A DNA stretch of 64,000 nucleotides, from assembly GCF_008801935.1 (NCBI RefSeq), contig NZ_VZOT01000003.1, forward strand, positions 186,001 to 250,000. Reading direction: 5' to 3'. The translations under genes and the position numbers were made by a program. Shown one piece after another: positions 39,536 through 48,843 of this stretch; positions within the stretch are counted from its first letter, which is position 1; every line of letters begins with the position of its first letter. The notes under the pieces were generated by a model. That model searched no databases. It saw only the letters and a list, made by a program, of their open reading frames with translations, and was not told where the DNA came from. The stretch is from Comamonas kerstersii. GTDB taxonomy: Bacteria; Pseudomonadota; Gammaproteobacteria; Burkholderiales; Burkholderiaceae_C.

Positions 39536-40399
39536 GTGAAAGCATCTTCCCCACCATCCGCGCAGGCCGCGCATATCACCCACTACGAGAATTTTCCCGT
39601 TGCCTCGTGGCTGTGCCCGGCCGCCCTGCGACCACCCATTGCCGCCATTTACGCCTTTGCGCGCACGGCTGACGACATGGCTGATGAAGGCGATGCCTGT
39701 CCCGCACAGCGCCTGGAGCAACTACAGGACTACCGACTGGAACTGCATGCCATTGCCAAGGGCCAGCCCCCCCAGCCACGCTGGGCCACCATCTTCACCC
39801 CCTTGCAGTACCAGCTGCAGCAGTGGCAGCTGCCCGTACACCTGCTCGACGATCTGCTCAGCGCCTTCGTGCAGGACGTTGCCAAGACCCGCGACCAGAC
39901 GAGCTATGCCGACCGCGCAGAACTGCTCGACTACTGCAGACGCTCCGCCAACCCAGTGGGCCGCCTGCTGCTGCATCTGTACGGCGTACATGATGACCAA
40001 GCACTGGCGCAAAGCGACGCCATCTGCTCGGCACTGCAACTGATCAACTTCTGGCAGGATCTGAGCGAAGACATTCCTCGCGGTCGCCACTACCTCACCG
40101 ATGCAGACTGCGCACGGTTCAATGTCAGCCGCACCCAGCTCAACGCGCTGCAGCTCACACTAGACATCCAAAGACTCATCGCCAGCAATACGGCATGGGC
40201 ACGCACACTCATGCAGCAAGGCGCGCCACTGGTCCACCGCCTGCCCGGGCGCATTGGCTGGGAGCTACGCCTGGTCGTGCAAGGCGGCCTGCGCATTCTG
40301 GACAAAGTGCAGGCCCAGCAAGGCCACAACCTGCACACGCGCCTGACTTTGCACAAAACGGATGTTGCACGCATGCTCTGGCGTGCACTGTGGATGTAG
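39536..40399 (+). CDS. hpnC: Squalene synthase HpnC
   Basis: Works with HpnD and HpnE to make squalene from farnesyl diphosphate; HpnC converts presqualene diphosphate to hydroxysqualene. 287 residues starting at GTG 39536, without a visible ribosome site. Trans-isoprenyl diphosphate synthase fold with the aspartate-rich ARTADDMADEGD near residue 42 and the second motif in LINFWQDLSEDIPRGRHYL. It is separated from hpnD by an oppositely oriented chemoreceptor gene. Confidence 0.9.
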   Translation: MKASSPPSAQAAHITHYENFPVASWLCPAALRPPIAAIYAFARTADDMADEGDACPAQRLEQLQDYRLELHAIAKGQPPQPRWATIFTPLQYQLQQWQLPVHLLDDLLSAFVQDVAKTRDQTSYADRAELLDYCRRSANPVGRLLLHLYGVHDDQALAQSDAICSALQLINFWQDLSEDIPRGRHYLTDADCARFNVSRTQLNALQLTLDIQRLIASNTAWARTLMQQGAPLVHRLPGRIGWELRLVVQGGLRILDKVQAQQGHNLHTRLTLHKTDVARMLWRALWM

Positions 40400-40466
40400 A
40401 GCACCTGCAAAACAAAATGCCAGCACAAGGCTGGCATTGGTAGCAACAGGCCGTCGTCTGCTTCGA

Positions 40467-42149
40467 TCAGGGCTGCGTCAGGGCTGGCACAGCCTGCCCA
40501 CCACTCACAGCAGATCCTGCAATGCTGGCAGGCTGTCGGTAAGTGCTGACATAGGACGACCGGGCGGCATTCCCTTGCTCCAGAATGAACTGTGCAGACA
40601 TCTGCGCCATCTGGTTGGCCTGCTCCTGCAGCGAGGTAGATGCCGCCGAAGTCTCCTCCACCAAGGCAGCGTTCTGCTGCGTCACATCATCCAGGTTGGC
40701 GACCACATCGTTGATCTGCGCCAATCCCTTGGACTGCTCACGACTGGCTTCTGCAATCTCCTGCACGATAGCAGCCAGACGTGCAATGCTTTGCACGATG
40801 TCCTGCATGGTCTCGCCCGTGCGATGCACCTGCTCACCACCGGCACGCACGCGATTGACGGAATCCTGAATCAGCGTCTTGATTTCCTTGGCTGCTTCTG
40901 CCGAGCGACCAGCCAACGCACGCACCTCGCTGGCCACCACAGCAAAGCCGCGCCCCTGCTCGCCAGCACGCGCCGCTTCGACAGCAGCATTGAGCGCCAG
41001 GATATTGGTCTGGAAGGCAATGGAGTCGATCACGCCAATGATGGCTTCAATCTTCTTGGCCGAGTGGTTGATGTCTTCCATGGTCGTGACCACTTGCGAC
41101 ACCATGTCACCACCACGCTCTGCCACCTGCGTGGCGTCACGCGCCAGTTCGCTGGCACGGATGGCACTTTCCGCATTGTTCTGCACCGTGCTGGACAGCT
41201 CTTCCGTCGCTGCCGCCGTCTGCTGCAGCGACGCAGCCTGCTGCTCCGTACGCGTAGACAGATCGGACGTGCCCGCTGCCACCTGCGTGGACGCACCCGC
41301 AATTGCATCTGCGGCGCCACGCACCTTGAAGATGATGTCATGCAAGTGAGAACGCATTTCCTCCATCTGCACCAGCAGCTCAGAGATTTCATCCTTGCCA
41401 CTGACTGCCACGCGCTGGGAAATATCACCCGCAGCAATGGCCTTGGCCGTGCCATGTGCCTGTTTGAAGCCCTGCTTCATGCGGTTCAGCAAGGAAGTGG
41501 ACAGCAGCGTGGCTGGCACTCCGCCGAGCAACACACACAGCACAAACACCCAGATACTGACCTGGTAGCGCTCGTCCGCAGCCCGATAGGCCTCATCGGC
41601 CTGCGTCACCTGCAAGCCCTTGAAAGCACCTACGAGCGCCACCAGCATGTCGCCCTCCTCACGACCCAGTGCCAGAAAGCGTGCCATCAGATCATTGCTG
41701 TAGTCGCCCCCTTCTGCGGCTTGCACCATGGCAGAGAGCTTGCTGTTCCAGGCAGCCTGCACGCGCATGGCTTCCGCAAACATGTCCTTGTCCACGCCGG
41801 GCTCGATGCGCTGGTTCAGTTCCTGCTGCCAAGCCATGCCTTGCTGCAGACTGTGCTTGACGGCCTCCAGATGCACAGCGACGGGGTGATCGTGCACTTC
41901 AGCCAGCGCACTATCTGGCGCATGCTGAAATGCCAGCAACATCTGCATGCGTGCCTGGGCCACACTTTCGTTGATGGAGTCGGCGAGCAAAATGCGCTGC
42001 AAGGATTGGTCATGCAGGTAGCGCAAACTGTCTCTGGCGTTCATCAGCCCGTGCCAGCTGATAGCGATTACCACGACCATCGAAAGGAAATAAGCGAAGA
42101 AGACCAGCATGTAACGCTGTGTCAAACGCAGTGAATTAAAGCTGGGCAT
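40467..42149 (-). CDS. Methyl-accepting chemotaxis protein (TarH-like sensor)
   Basis: Transmembrane chemoreceptor. 560 residues from ATG 42149 (the TTG at 42158 is less likely). First helix about 12-32, a periplasmic helical sensor of about 150 residues, second helix about 190-210, a HAMP region, and a cytoplasmic coiled coil whose hairpin tip is the conserved [20 protein letters not shown], followed by [11 protein letters not shown]. No CheR-tethering pentapeptide is seen at the C-terminus. It lies between hpnC and hpnD on the other strand; no functional tie is evident. Confidence 0.93.
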   Translation of the reverse strand: MPSFNSLRLTQRYMLVFFAYFLSMVVVIAISWHGLMNARDSLRYLHDQSLQRILLADSINESVAQARMQMLLAFQHAPDSALAEVHDHPVAVHLEAVKHSLQQGMAWQQELNQRIEPGVDKDMFAEAMRVQAAWNSKLSAMVQAAEGGDYSNDLMARFLALGREEGDMLVALVGAFKGLQVTQADEAYRAADERYQVSIWVFVLCVLLGGVPATLLSTSLLNRMKQGFKQAHGTAKAIAAGDISQRVAVSGKDEISELLVQMEEMRSHLHDIIFKVRGAADAIAGASTQVAAGTSDLSTRTEQQAASLQQTAAATEELSSTVQNNAESAIRASELARDATQVAERGGDMVSQVVTTMEDINHSAKKIEAIIGVIDSIAFQTNILALNAAVEAARAGEQGRGFAVVASEVRALAGRSAEAAKEIKTLIQDSVNRVRAGGEQVHRTGETMQDIVQSIARLAAIVQEIAEASREQSKGLAQINDVVANLDDVTQQNAALVEETSAASTSLQEQANQMAQMSAQFILEQGNAARSSYVSTYRQPASIAGSAVSGGQAVPALTQP

Positions 42150-42355
42150 CTCAATCAATATGTGTCAGGTTGCAACGCACGGGTCTTAGATAGTTGCATA
42201 AAAAAACGAAAAGCATGACACAGCACCCTCCCCCATCTCCAGGCAGCACACAGCAAGCAGCGCAACCCTTGACGAAAATCAAGTTCTCACCGAAAACAAC
42301 CGCTTTGTCACAACTGCCCGCGCTGTGACTACAGGCATGGGACAATTACCGCCAT

Positions 42356-43195
42356 ATGACCCCGGAAACCTACGTCCAAGAAAAAGCTGCTGCCTCTGGC
42401 AGCAGTTTTTATTACGCCTTTCTATTTCTCCCGACCCAGCGCCGTGCAGCCATCACGGCGTTCTATGCGTTCTGTCGCGAAGTAGATGATGTCGTGGACG
42501 AAGTCCAGGACCCTGGCGTGGCCGCCCAGAAGCTGGCCTGGTGGCGCCAGGAAGTGGCACAGACCTTTGCAGGCAAGCCCAGCCACCCCGTGATGCAGGC
42601 ACTGCAGCCACATATTGCACCGTTTCAGATCGAGCAGCAGCAGCTGCAGGCCATCATCGACGGCTGCCAGATGGACCTGGAGCAGACCCGCTATCTGGAC
42701 TACGCTGGCCTGCAGCGCTACTGCCACCTGGTGGCAGGCGTGGTGGGCGAAGTGGCTGCCCGTATTTTTGGCCAGACCGACCCTGCCACCACCGCCTATG
42801 CACACAAGCTGGGCCAGGCCTTTCAGCTGACCAACATCATCCGTGATGTGGGCGAGGACGCCATGCGTGGCCGCATTTACCTGCCGATCAACGATTTGCA
42901 GCAGTTCAACGTCAAGGCCTACGAAATCACCAAGCGCGAATACTCAGACCGATTTACGGCCCTGATGCGCTTTGAGGCCGAGCGCGCGCACCAGCTCTAT
43001 GACGAAGCCCTGGCCCTGCTGCCAGCCGCTGACCGCCGCTCCCAGAAACCTGGCTTGATGATGGCCAGCATCTACCGCACGCTGCTGCGCGAGATTGAGG
43101 CCGAAAACTTCCAGGTACTGCACCAGCGCATTGCGCTGACGCCGCTGCGCAAGCTGTGGCTGGCCTGGAAGATGCAGGCACTGGGCCGCATGTAA
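42356..43195 (+). CDS. hpnD: Presqualene diphosphate synthase HpnD
   Basis: Condenses two farnesyl diphosphates to presqualene diphosphate. 279 residues. The first aspartate-rich motif is FCREVDDVVDE at about 38-48, the second is NIIRDVGEDAMRGRIYLP. The next gene, hpnE, starts 12 bases after the stop, so the two form an operon. Confidence 0.93.
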   Translation: MTPETYVQEKAAASGSSFYYAFLFLPTQRRAAITAFYAFCREVDDVVDEVQDPGVAAQKLAWWRQEVAQTFAGKPSHPVMQALQPHIAPFQIEQQQLQAIIDGCQMDLEQTRYLDYAGLQRYCHLVAGVVGEVAARIFGQTDPATTAYAHKLGQAFQLTNIIRDVGEDAMRGRIYLPINDLQQFNVKAYEITKREYSDRFTALMRFEAERAHQLYDEALALLPAADRRSQKPGLMMASIYRTLLREIEAENFQVLHQRIALTPLRKLWLAWKMQALGRM

Positions 43196-43207
43196 TTGCC
43201 CGCAGCC

Positions 43208-44551
43208 ATGTCACAGCAACCGCCAGCGCTGCGCATTGCCATCATCGGTGGTGGCTGGGCAGGCATGACTTGCTCCGTACAGCTGCAGCAGCTGGGGCAC
43301 CGCATCACACTGTGGGAAGTCAGCCGTTCCTGGGGCGGCCGCGCACGCGCACTCCCCCTGCAAGGGCCTGCGGGCCAGCACTGGACGGTAGACAACGGCC
43401 AGCACATCCTGATCGGCGCCTACCAGGCCTGTCTGCAGATGCTGCAAACCGTGGGAGTGGACGCCCGCCAGACCCTGCTGCGCCTGCCACTGGATCTGCG
43501 CTATGCCGATGGCTCTGGCCTGCAGCTACCCGATCTGCCTCCACCCTGGGATGCCTTGCTGGGCATTCTCCGCACCAAGGGCTGGAGCTGGCATGACAAA
43601 CTGGCACTGCTGCGCACAGCCCACCGCTGGCAGCGCCAGCAATTTGCCTGCGCAGAGAAAGCCACCGTGGCAGACCTGTGCCAGCACCTGCCCGCGCGGC
43701 TGCTGCATGACTTCATAGACCCGCTGTGCATTTCGGCACTCAACCTGCCTGCCGACCAGGCCAGTGGCCGTATTTTTCTGCGCGTGCTGCAGGACGGCCT
43801 GTTTGCCGGCAAAGGTGGCTCCAACCTGCTGATTCCGCGCACCGACCTGAGCCAGCTCTTTCCCGCCAGCGCAGCGCAATGGCTGCATGCACGCGGCGCG
43901 GCATTGCACCTGGGCACACGCGTGAGTCAGCTGCACTGGGATGCTGCGCAAACTGCCTGGCAAGTGCAGGGCCAGCTGTTTGATGCCGTGGTGCTGGCAA
44001 CGCCCAGCGTCGAAGCTGCCAGACTGCTGCTGCACGCCTCACTGCCAGTGCACGCCCATGCACAGGTGCAGGAATGGGCCGCCACGGCACAGGCCCTGCC
44101 CCACACGGCACTGGCCACGGTCTATGCCTGGACTGCACAGCCACCACAGCGGGGCCAGATCCTGCCTGCCCCCATGGTGGCCTTGCGCAGCCACCCAGGT
44201 TCAGCACCCGCACAGTTTGCGTTTGACAAGTTGCAGCTCGGCGGCCCTGCTGGACTGATTGCGCTGGTCGTCAGCGCCTGCCAGTTGCCGCGGGATGCGC
44301 TGCAGACGCAAGTCATCGCCCAGGCACGCGAGCAGCTTGGCCTGCCCGATCTGCAGCCGCTGCAGACCGTGATCGAAAAGCGCGCCACCTTTGCCTGCAC
44401 GCCGCATGTGCAGCGCCCGGCCGCCTGGATTGCGCCAGGCCTGTGGGCCTGTGGCGACCATGTGCAAGGCCCCTACCCCGCGACACTGGAAGGTGCGGTG
44501 CGCAGCGGCATGCAGGTGGCGCAGGCTATTCATCAAAAAAAGAGCGCCTAG
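43208..44551 (+). CDS. hpnE: Squalene-associated FAD-dependent desaturase HpnE
   Basis: Reduces hydroxysqualene to squalene. 447 residues. FAD fold at the N-terminus (IAIIGGGWAGM) and a C-terminal FAD motif in LWACGDHVQGPYPATLEGAV. ATG 43208 is preferred to the in-frame TTG at 43196. The stop codon TAG lies inside the arm of a palindromic repeat. No squalene-hopene cyclase gene is in the window, so hopanoid synthesis cannot be confirmed here. Confidence 0.92.
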   Translation: MSQQPPALRIAIIGGGWAGMTCSVQLQQLGHRITLWEVSRSWGGRARALPLQGPAGQHWTVDNGQHILIGAYQACLQMLQTVGVDARQTLLRLPLDLRYADGSGLQLPDLPPPWDALLGILRTKGWSWHDKLALLRTAHRWQRQQFACAEKATVADLCQHLPARLLHDFIDPLCISALNLPADQASGRIFLRVLQDGLFAGKGGSNLLIPRTDLSQLFPASAAQWLHARGAALHLGTRVSQLHWDAAQTAWQVQGQLFDAVVLATPSVEAARLLLHASLPVHAHAQVQEWAATAQALPHTALATVYAWTAQPPQRGQILPAPMVALRSHPGSAPAQFAFDKLQLGGPAGLIALVVSACQLPRDALQTQVIAQAREQLGLPDLQPLQTVIEKRATFACTPHVQRPAAWIAPGLWACGDHVQGPYPATLEGAVRSGMQVAQAIHQKKSA

Positions 44552-44619
44552 CGCCCAACGTACAAGGGTTTCAGATAGTTTTCTATCTGAAACCCTTATA
44601 AATCCAGCGCAAGACGCTT
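44542..44619. repeat. Palindromic repeat, copy E (divergent long form)
   Basis: Outer arms GAGCGCCTAGCGC and GCGCAAGACGCTT pair imperfectly. The centre is a perfect 15-bp stem, AAGGGTTTCAGATAG and its complement at 44564-44597. It contains the hpnE stop. The centre resembles the insert of copy F (GGGTTTCACATAG). Confidence 0.65.
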
Positions 44620-44629
44620 CAGTTTTTGA

Positions 44630-44842
44630 TTATTTTTCCAGGTACCACTGGAGGACGGCCTTGGCAATAAAGCCGATAAAGCCCACAGCCAGTCCCAGAA
44701 ACAGCACAAAGGTACCGAACTTGCCCGCCTTGGATTCCCAGGCCAGATGACCAATGATGAACAGCATGAAGAGGATGAACGCCCCGATGCCGTAGGTCAT
44801 GAAAAAATCAGTAATCTGTTCTTCTGTAAAGCCAAAAATCAC
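44630..44842 (-). CDS. DUF2788 family small membrane protein
   Basis: 70 residues with two transmembrane helices (about 15-33 and 43-62). The MIFGFTEEQITDFFMTYGIG start and the GHLAWESKAGKFGTFVLF loop match DUF2788, a small inner-membrane family of unknown function. Convergent with hpnE, 44 bases before the HAD gene's end. Confidence 0.8.
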   Translation of the reverse strand: MIFGFTEEQITDFFMTYGIGAFILFMLFIIGHLAWESKAGKFGTFVLFLGLAVGFIGFIAKAVLQWYLEK

Positions 44843-44885
44843 GGTCTACATTCCTTGAAGTCAACGCAGCACGCCACCGTGCCAG

Positions 44886-45581
44886 CTAGCGCAGCAGATC
44901 ACACAGCTGCACAAGACTGCTGACCATCATAGGCGAAGCCTGGTCTGGCACTGGCCAGTCCCTGTGCTCACGATTGACCCAGATCACCTGCATGCCTGCA
45001 TTGCGGCCGGCCACCACATCCAGCTGTGCATCATCGCCAATATGCAGGATGGCCGAACTGGGCACGCCCAGGCTTTGCGTCGCGCAGTGAAAAATCCGTA
45101 TATCCGGCTTGGCAAAGCCCGTGCGGCTGACGTTGAAGCTGTCGCGGAAAAACTGCCCGATGCCAATGCGCTGCACATCGGCATTGCCATTGGTCACCGC
45201 CACAATGGGCCAGCGCTGCGCCAGGAACTCCAGTGCCGGCAAACTGTCGTCAAACAGCTGCACTTGTTGGCGCTGCGCGAAAAAAATATCAAACGCGGGG
45301 ATAGCCAGACGCTCATCATCGCCCGCCCGGCGCATGGCCTCGGCAATCGATTCGCGGCGCAGCGCGCTCAGGTCATGACGCAGATCGGGGCGCTCACGCT
45401 CGATCTGCAGTCGAATGCTGCGCAAAGCCTCGGACGTCGGGAAAAGCGACGCAGTCTTCGCCGCATGCTCTTTTAACCATAGCAAAAGTACTTCTTCAGC
45501 ACGGTGAATAGCAGGCCAGATGGGCCACAGGGTGTCGTCCAGATCGAGCGTAATGGCACGAATTTGAGATGGGTCAAGCAT
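44886..45581 (-). CDS. HAD-superfamily hydrolase
   Basis: 231 residues from ATG 45581; the long in-frame extension to 45914 runs antisense to hemH and is rejected. Haloacid dehalogenase fold: motif I LDLDDTLWP with nucleophile Asp14, motif II VTNGN, motif III lysine in GFAKPD, motif IV HIGDDAQLD. Probably a phosphatase of the YjjG/GPH type; the substrate is unknown. Divergent from hemH, with 72 bases between starts. Confidence 0.88.
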   Translation of the reverse strand: MLDPSQIRAITLDLDDTLWPIWPAIHRAEEVLLLWLKEHAAKTASLFPTSEALRSIRLQIERERPDLRHDLSALRRESIAEAMRRAGDDERLAIPAFDIFFAQRQQVQLFDDSLPALEFLAQRWPIVAVTNGNADVQRIGIGQFFRDSFNVSRTGFAKPDIRIFHCATQSLGVPSSAILHIGDDAQLDVVAGRNAGMQVIWVNREHRDWPVPDQASPMMVSSLVQLCDLLR

Positions 45582-45653
45582 GGCTGGCAAGAATACTGGA
45601 ACCCATGAGGGCTGCCCATGCATGCTTCGGCAGCAGGGCCTGCTTTTGTCACA

Positions 45654-46706
45654 ATGGCAGACATGCTGTCTCGCTTTGCCCCAGAACCCAAGCGCCCCGC
45701 CGGGCAACCTGAACGCACAGGCGTATTGCTGTGCAACCTTGGCACGCCTGATGCCCCTACCCCTTCTGCCGTGCGCCGCTATCTGGCGCAATTTCTGGCC
45801 GATGACCGCGTGGTCGAGATCCCCAAGCTCGCGTGGTGGCCTATTTTGCACGGCATCATTTTGCGCACCCGCCCCAAGGCATCGGCCGCCAAATATGCCA
45901 CGGTCTGGGACCAAGGTGGCGCCACTGGCTCACCCCTGCTGTACTTCACCGAACGCCAGGCCAGCCTGCTGCGCAGCAGCCTGCAAGCATCAGGCTCTGA
46001 TGTACTGGTGGCCTACGCCATGCGCTACGGCAATCCGTCCATTCCTGCGCAGCTCGATGCACTCAAGGCACAGGGGGCCACGCGCATTCTGATCGTGCCG
46101 CTGTACCCGCAGTATTCCGGCACCACCACAGCCAGTGTCTGCGATGCCGTCTATGACTGGGCCAGAACCCAGCGCCATATTCCAGAGCTGCGCTTTGTGC
46201 AGCGCTACCACGACCACCCCGGCTACATCGAGGCCCTGGCCCAGACCGTGGAACAGCACTGGCAGCAGCACGGCCGCGCCCAAAAGCTGTTCCTGAGTTT
46301 TCACGGCGTACCCGAGCGCACCTACGAACTGGGTGACCCCTACCGCGACGAGTGCTACGCCACAGGCCGCCTGCTGGCGCAGCGCCTGGGTCTGCGCGAG
46401 GAGCAATACGTGCTGACCTTCCAGTCACGCTTTGGCAAGGCCAAGTGGCTGGAGCCCTATACCGAGCCTACGCTTGTCGAGCTGGCTCAACAGGGGCTGG
46501 AGAGCGTGGACATCATGTGCCCCGGCTTTACCAGCGACTGCATTGAAACGCTGGAAGAAATCAACCAGGAAGCACGCGAAGCCTTTGAGCACGCAGGCGG
46601 CAAGGACTACCGCTTTATTCCCTGCCTGAACGACCACCCCACCTGGATTGGCGCACTGCACGAGATTGCGCAGCAGCACCTGCAGGGCTGGCCGCTCAAG
46701 GCCTGA
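45654..46706 (+). CDS. hemH: Ferrochelatase
   Basis: Inserts Fe2+ into protoporphyrin IX, the last step of haem synthesis. About 350 residues. Family segments include TGVLLCNLGTPDAPT, VPLYPQYSGTTTASV, LFLSFHGVPERTY with the metal-handling His, and CPGFTSDCIETLEEI. The start is uncertain: ATG 45618, 45654 and 45663 are all in frame, and none has a clear ribosome site. Confidence 0.93.
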   Translation: MADMLSRFAPEPKRPAGQPERTGVLLCNLGTPDAPTPSAVRRYLAQFLADDRVVEIPKLAWWPILHGIILRTRPKASAAKYATVWDQGGATGSPLLYFTERQASLLRSSLQASGSDVLVAYAMRYGNPSIPAQLDALKAQGATRILIVPLYPQYSGTTTASVCDAVYDWARTQRHIPELRFVQRYHDHPGYIEALAQTVEQHWQQHGRAQKLFLSFHGVPERTYELGDPYRDECYATGRLLAQRLGLREEQYVLTFQSRFGKAKWLEPYTEPTLVELAQQGLESVDIMCPGFTSDCIETLEEINQEAREAFEHAGGKDYRFIPCLNDHPTWIGALHEIAQQHLQGWPLKA

Positions 46707-46732
46707 AGCACAGGCATAGACACCACACCATG

Positions 46733-46758
46733 AAAAAGGGCCGCATCTTGCGGCCCTT
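46733..46758 (-). terminator. Terminator between hemH and the H-NS-like gene
   Basis: AAGGGCCGCA/TGCGGCCCTT ten-pair stem. Five T follow on the leftward strand, so it mainly serves the H-NS-like gene. Confidence 0.85.
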
Positions 46759-46763
46759 GGTGC

Positions 46764-47099
46764 TTACTGGATGGGAAATGGATTGTTCTCATCCAGCGGC
46801 TGACTGGGAGTGCTGCGCGGCGCCTGAATTTCATACTGGCTGCGGTCCACACCTTCGAGCCACTTGGGCGCCTTGCCACGGCCCGACCAGGACTTGCCCG
46901 TCTGCGGATCGTAGTACTTGGCCTGCACCTTTTTCTTGGCAGCAGGCTGGAAAGGAAAGACTTGCTGCGCCGTAAAGCCAAAGGTTGCAATCAGCTCCCG
47001 AATGGTGGCCAGTGCCTCCACACTCTCTTTTTTACGTGTTTCTTCAATCGACTTTTCAAGCTCGCGCTTGCGAGCCAGGAGTTCTTGGTAGTTGGACAT
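46764..47099 (-). CDS. H-NS family nucleoid protein
   Basis: 111 residues from ATG 47099. An N-terminal coiled coil (about 3-45, rich in Glu/Lys/Arg) for oligomerisation, a Pro/Lys linker and a C-terminal DNA-binding domain YYDPQTGKSWSGRGKAPKWL at about 65-84, the betaproteobacterial H-NS core. It binds curved AT-rich DNA and often silences acquired genes. Divergent from an MFS transporter gene. The extension to 47237 lacks family features. Confidence 0.9.
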   Translation of the reverse strand: MSNYQELLARKRELEKSIEETRKKESVEALATIRELIATFGFTAQQVFPFQPAAKKKVQAKYYDPQTGKSWSGRGKAPKWLEGVDRSQYEIQAPRSTPSQPLDENNPFPIQ

Positions 47100-47525
47100 G
47101 AAATATGACAGAGGAAACTGCAGCCACAGCTGCTGCTTATTGGTATTTTGAGATGCGAAATTGTGCAAGATATTCAAGCATTGCTCACATTTGGCCAATA
47201 CAAAGCCCTCATGCCAAATGGCGGCGGCTGCACACACTCACCTCAATGACAGATTGCTCGCCATCCTGCAGGCAGCATGTGCTGAAACCATCTAAAACAC
47301 TAAGCTGTTGCGCCATCTTTTTTGTAGCATTTCGTCGTTTTTTCTACAATCAGTTTCCACATCTTCGGCCTGCGTTTCTTGCAGGCCTTTTGCTGCGCGT
47401 CATCAGGTACGCCACGCATCTCACTGACCACTGGTCTGCATAGCCCCACGGCCCCTGTGCCTTGGGGGGTTGTCCCGTTGGAAGAGCGATTTCACGCTCC
47501 GTATTTGCTCAGGACAACTTCTGCC
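47100..47525. other. 426-bp divergent control region between the H-NS-like and MFS genes
   Basis: No gene is visible. Rightward it holds a candidate promoter (TTGTAG at 47322-47327, 17-bp spacer, TACAAT at 47345-47350) and a terminator-like hairpin at 47367-47391. The rest is ordinary intergenic sequence with moderate AT content near 47285-47350. Confidence 0.5.
47367..47391 (+). terminator. Terminator-like hairpin in the MFS gene leader
   Basis: GGCCTGC/GCAGGCC, seven pairs around GTTTCTT, then TTTT. It starts about ten bases after the predicted transcript start, so it could attenuate the MFS transcript. It includes the 14-mer CCTGCGTTTCTTGC shared with the leader at 23069. Confidence 0.5.
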
Positions 47526-48764
47526 ATGAATTCACCCACTTCTGTTTCTGCTGCACAGCCTACGGCTGTGAACAGCTATAGCTGGAAAGCCCTGACTGGC
47601 TCAGCCGTCGGCTATGCCATGGACGGCTTTGACCTGCTGATTCTGGGCTTCATGCTCAGCGCCATCTCTGCCGATCTCCACCTCACGCCCGGCCAGGCTG
47701 GCTCGCTCGTCACCTGGACACTGATCGGTGCCGTCTTCGGTGGCATTGTCTTTGGCGCACTGTCGGACCGCTACGGCCGCATCCGCGTGCTGACCTGGAC
47801 CATCATGCTGTTTGCCATCTTCACGGGTCTGTGCGCCTTTGCGACCGGCTACTGGGATCTGCTGATCTACCGCACCATCGCCGGTATTGGCCTGGGCGGT
47901 GAATTCGGCATTGGCATGGCGCTGGCGGCTGAAGCCTGGCCTGCCAAGCACCGCGCCCGCGTCTCGTCCTATGTGGCGCTGGGCTGGCAGGTCGGCGTGC
48001 TGGCAGCCGCTTTGCTGACGCCCCTGCTGCTGCCTGTCATTGGCTGGCGTGGCATGTTCCTGGTGGGTGTGATTCCAGCCCTGGTGGCATGGATCATCCG
48101 CAACAAGATCCACGAACCTGAAGTGTTTGTGCGCAAGCCCAAGGAGCGTAAAGCCTCGCGCTTTGAAGCCTTCAAGCTGCTGGTCAAAGACAAGGCCACG
48201 ACCAAGGTAAGCATTGGCGTGATCGTGCTGACATCGGTTCAGAACTTTGGCTACTACGGCATCATGATCTGGATGCCCAGCTTCCTGTCCAAGCAGCTGG
48301 GCTTCAGTCTGACCAAGTCGTCCATGTGGACCGCCGTGACCATCGTCGGCATGATGGCTGGCATCTGGATCTTCGGCCAGCTGGCGGACCGCATTGGCCG
48401 CAAGCCCAGCTTCCTGATCTTCCAGCTGGGTGCTGTGATCATGGTGCTGACGTACTCCCAGCTGTCTGACCCGACGGCCATGCTGTGGGCAGGTGCGGTT
48501 CTGGGCATGTTCGTCAACGGCATGATGGGCGGCTACGGCGCGGTGATGAGCGAGGCCTACCCCACGGAAGCACGCGCCACTGCACAGAACTTGCTGTTCA
48601 ACATTGGTCGCGGCGTGGGTGGCCTGGGCCCGGTCGTCGTAGGTGCCGTGGCCATGGCCTATGGTTTCCAGATGGCGATTGCACTGCTGGCAGCCATCTA
48701 TGTGCTGGACATGATTGCCACGGCCCTGTGCATTCCCGAACTCAAGGGCAAGGAACTGCAGTAA
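47526..48764 (+). CDS. MFS transporter, aromatic acid/organic acid symporter type
   Basis: 412 residues with 12 predicted helices. Motif A GALSDRYGRIRVLTW follows helix 2 and its repeat GQLADRIGRKPSF follows helix 8, typical of the metabolite:H+ symporter group that carries aromatic acids, shikimate or related acids. ATG 47526 is chosen because MNSPTSVSAAQPT opens the protein; the longer frame upstream is leader sequence. Monocistronic. The substrate is unknown. Confidence 0.88.
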   Translation: MNSPTSVSAAQPTAVNSYSWKALTGSAVGYAMDGFDLLILGFMLSAISADLHLTPGQAGSLVTWTLIGAVFGGIVFGALSDRYGRIRVLTWTIMLFAIFTGLCAFATGYWDLLIYRTIAGIGLGGEFGIGMALAAEAWPAKHRARVSSYVALGWQVGVLAAALLTPLLLPVIGWRGMFLVGVIPALVAWIIRNKIHEPEVFVRKPKERKASRFEAFKLLVKDKATTKVSIGVIVLTSVQNFGYYGIMIWMPSFLSKQLGFSLTKSSMWTAVTIVGMMAGIWIFGQLADRIGRKPSFLIFQLGAVIMVLTYSQLSDPTAMLWAGAVLGMFVNGMMGGYGAVMSEAYPTEARATAQNLLFNIGRGVGGLGPVVVGAVAMAYGFQMAIALLAAIYVLDMIATALCIPELKGKELQ

Positions 48765-48789
48765 GCCTGCAGGCGCTTGTCACCAACAA

Positions 48790-48823
48790 AAAATGGGCAG
48801 CCACCGCGGCTGCCCATTTTTTT
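48790..48823. terminator. Bidirectional terminator between the MFS and Bug genes
   Basis: AAAATGGGCAGCC/GGCTGCCCATTTT, 13 pairs, with A and T runs on either side, between convergent genes. Confidence 0.9.
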
Positions 48824-48843
48824 GAAGAGTGATTGCTGTCGAA

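Noticed and set aside
45582-45914. N-terminal extension of the HAD hydrolase
   Set aside because: It is antisense to the hemH start and lacks family similarity; the HAD motif I begins ten residues after ATG 45581.
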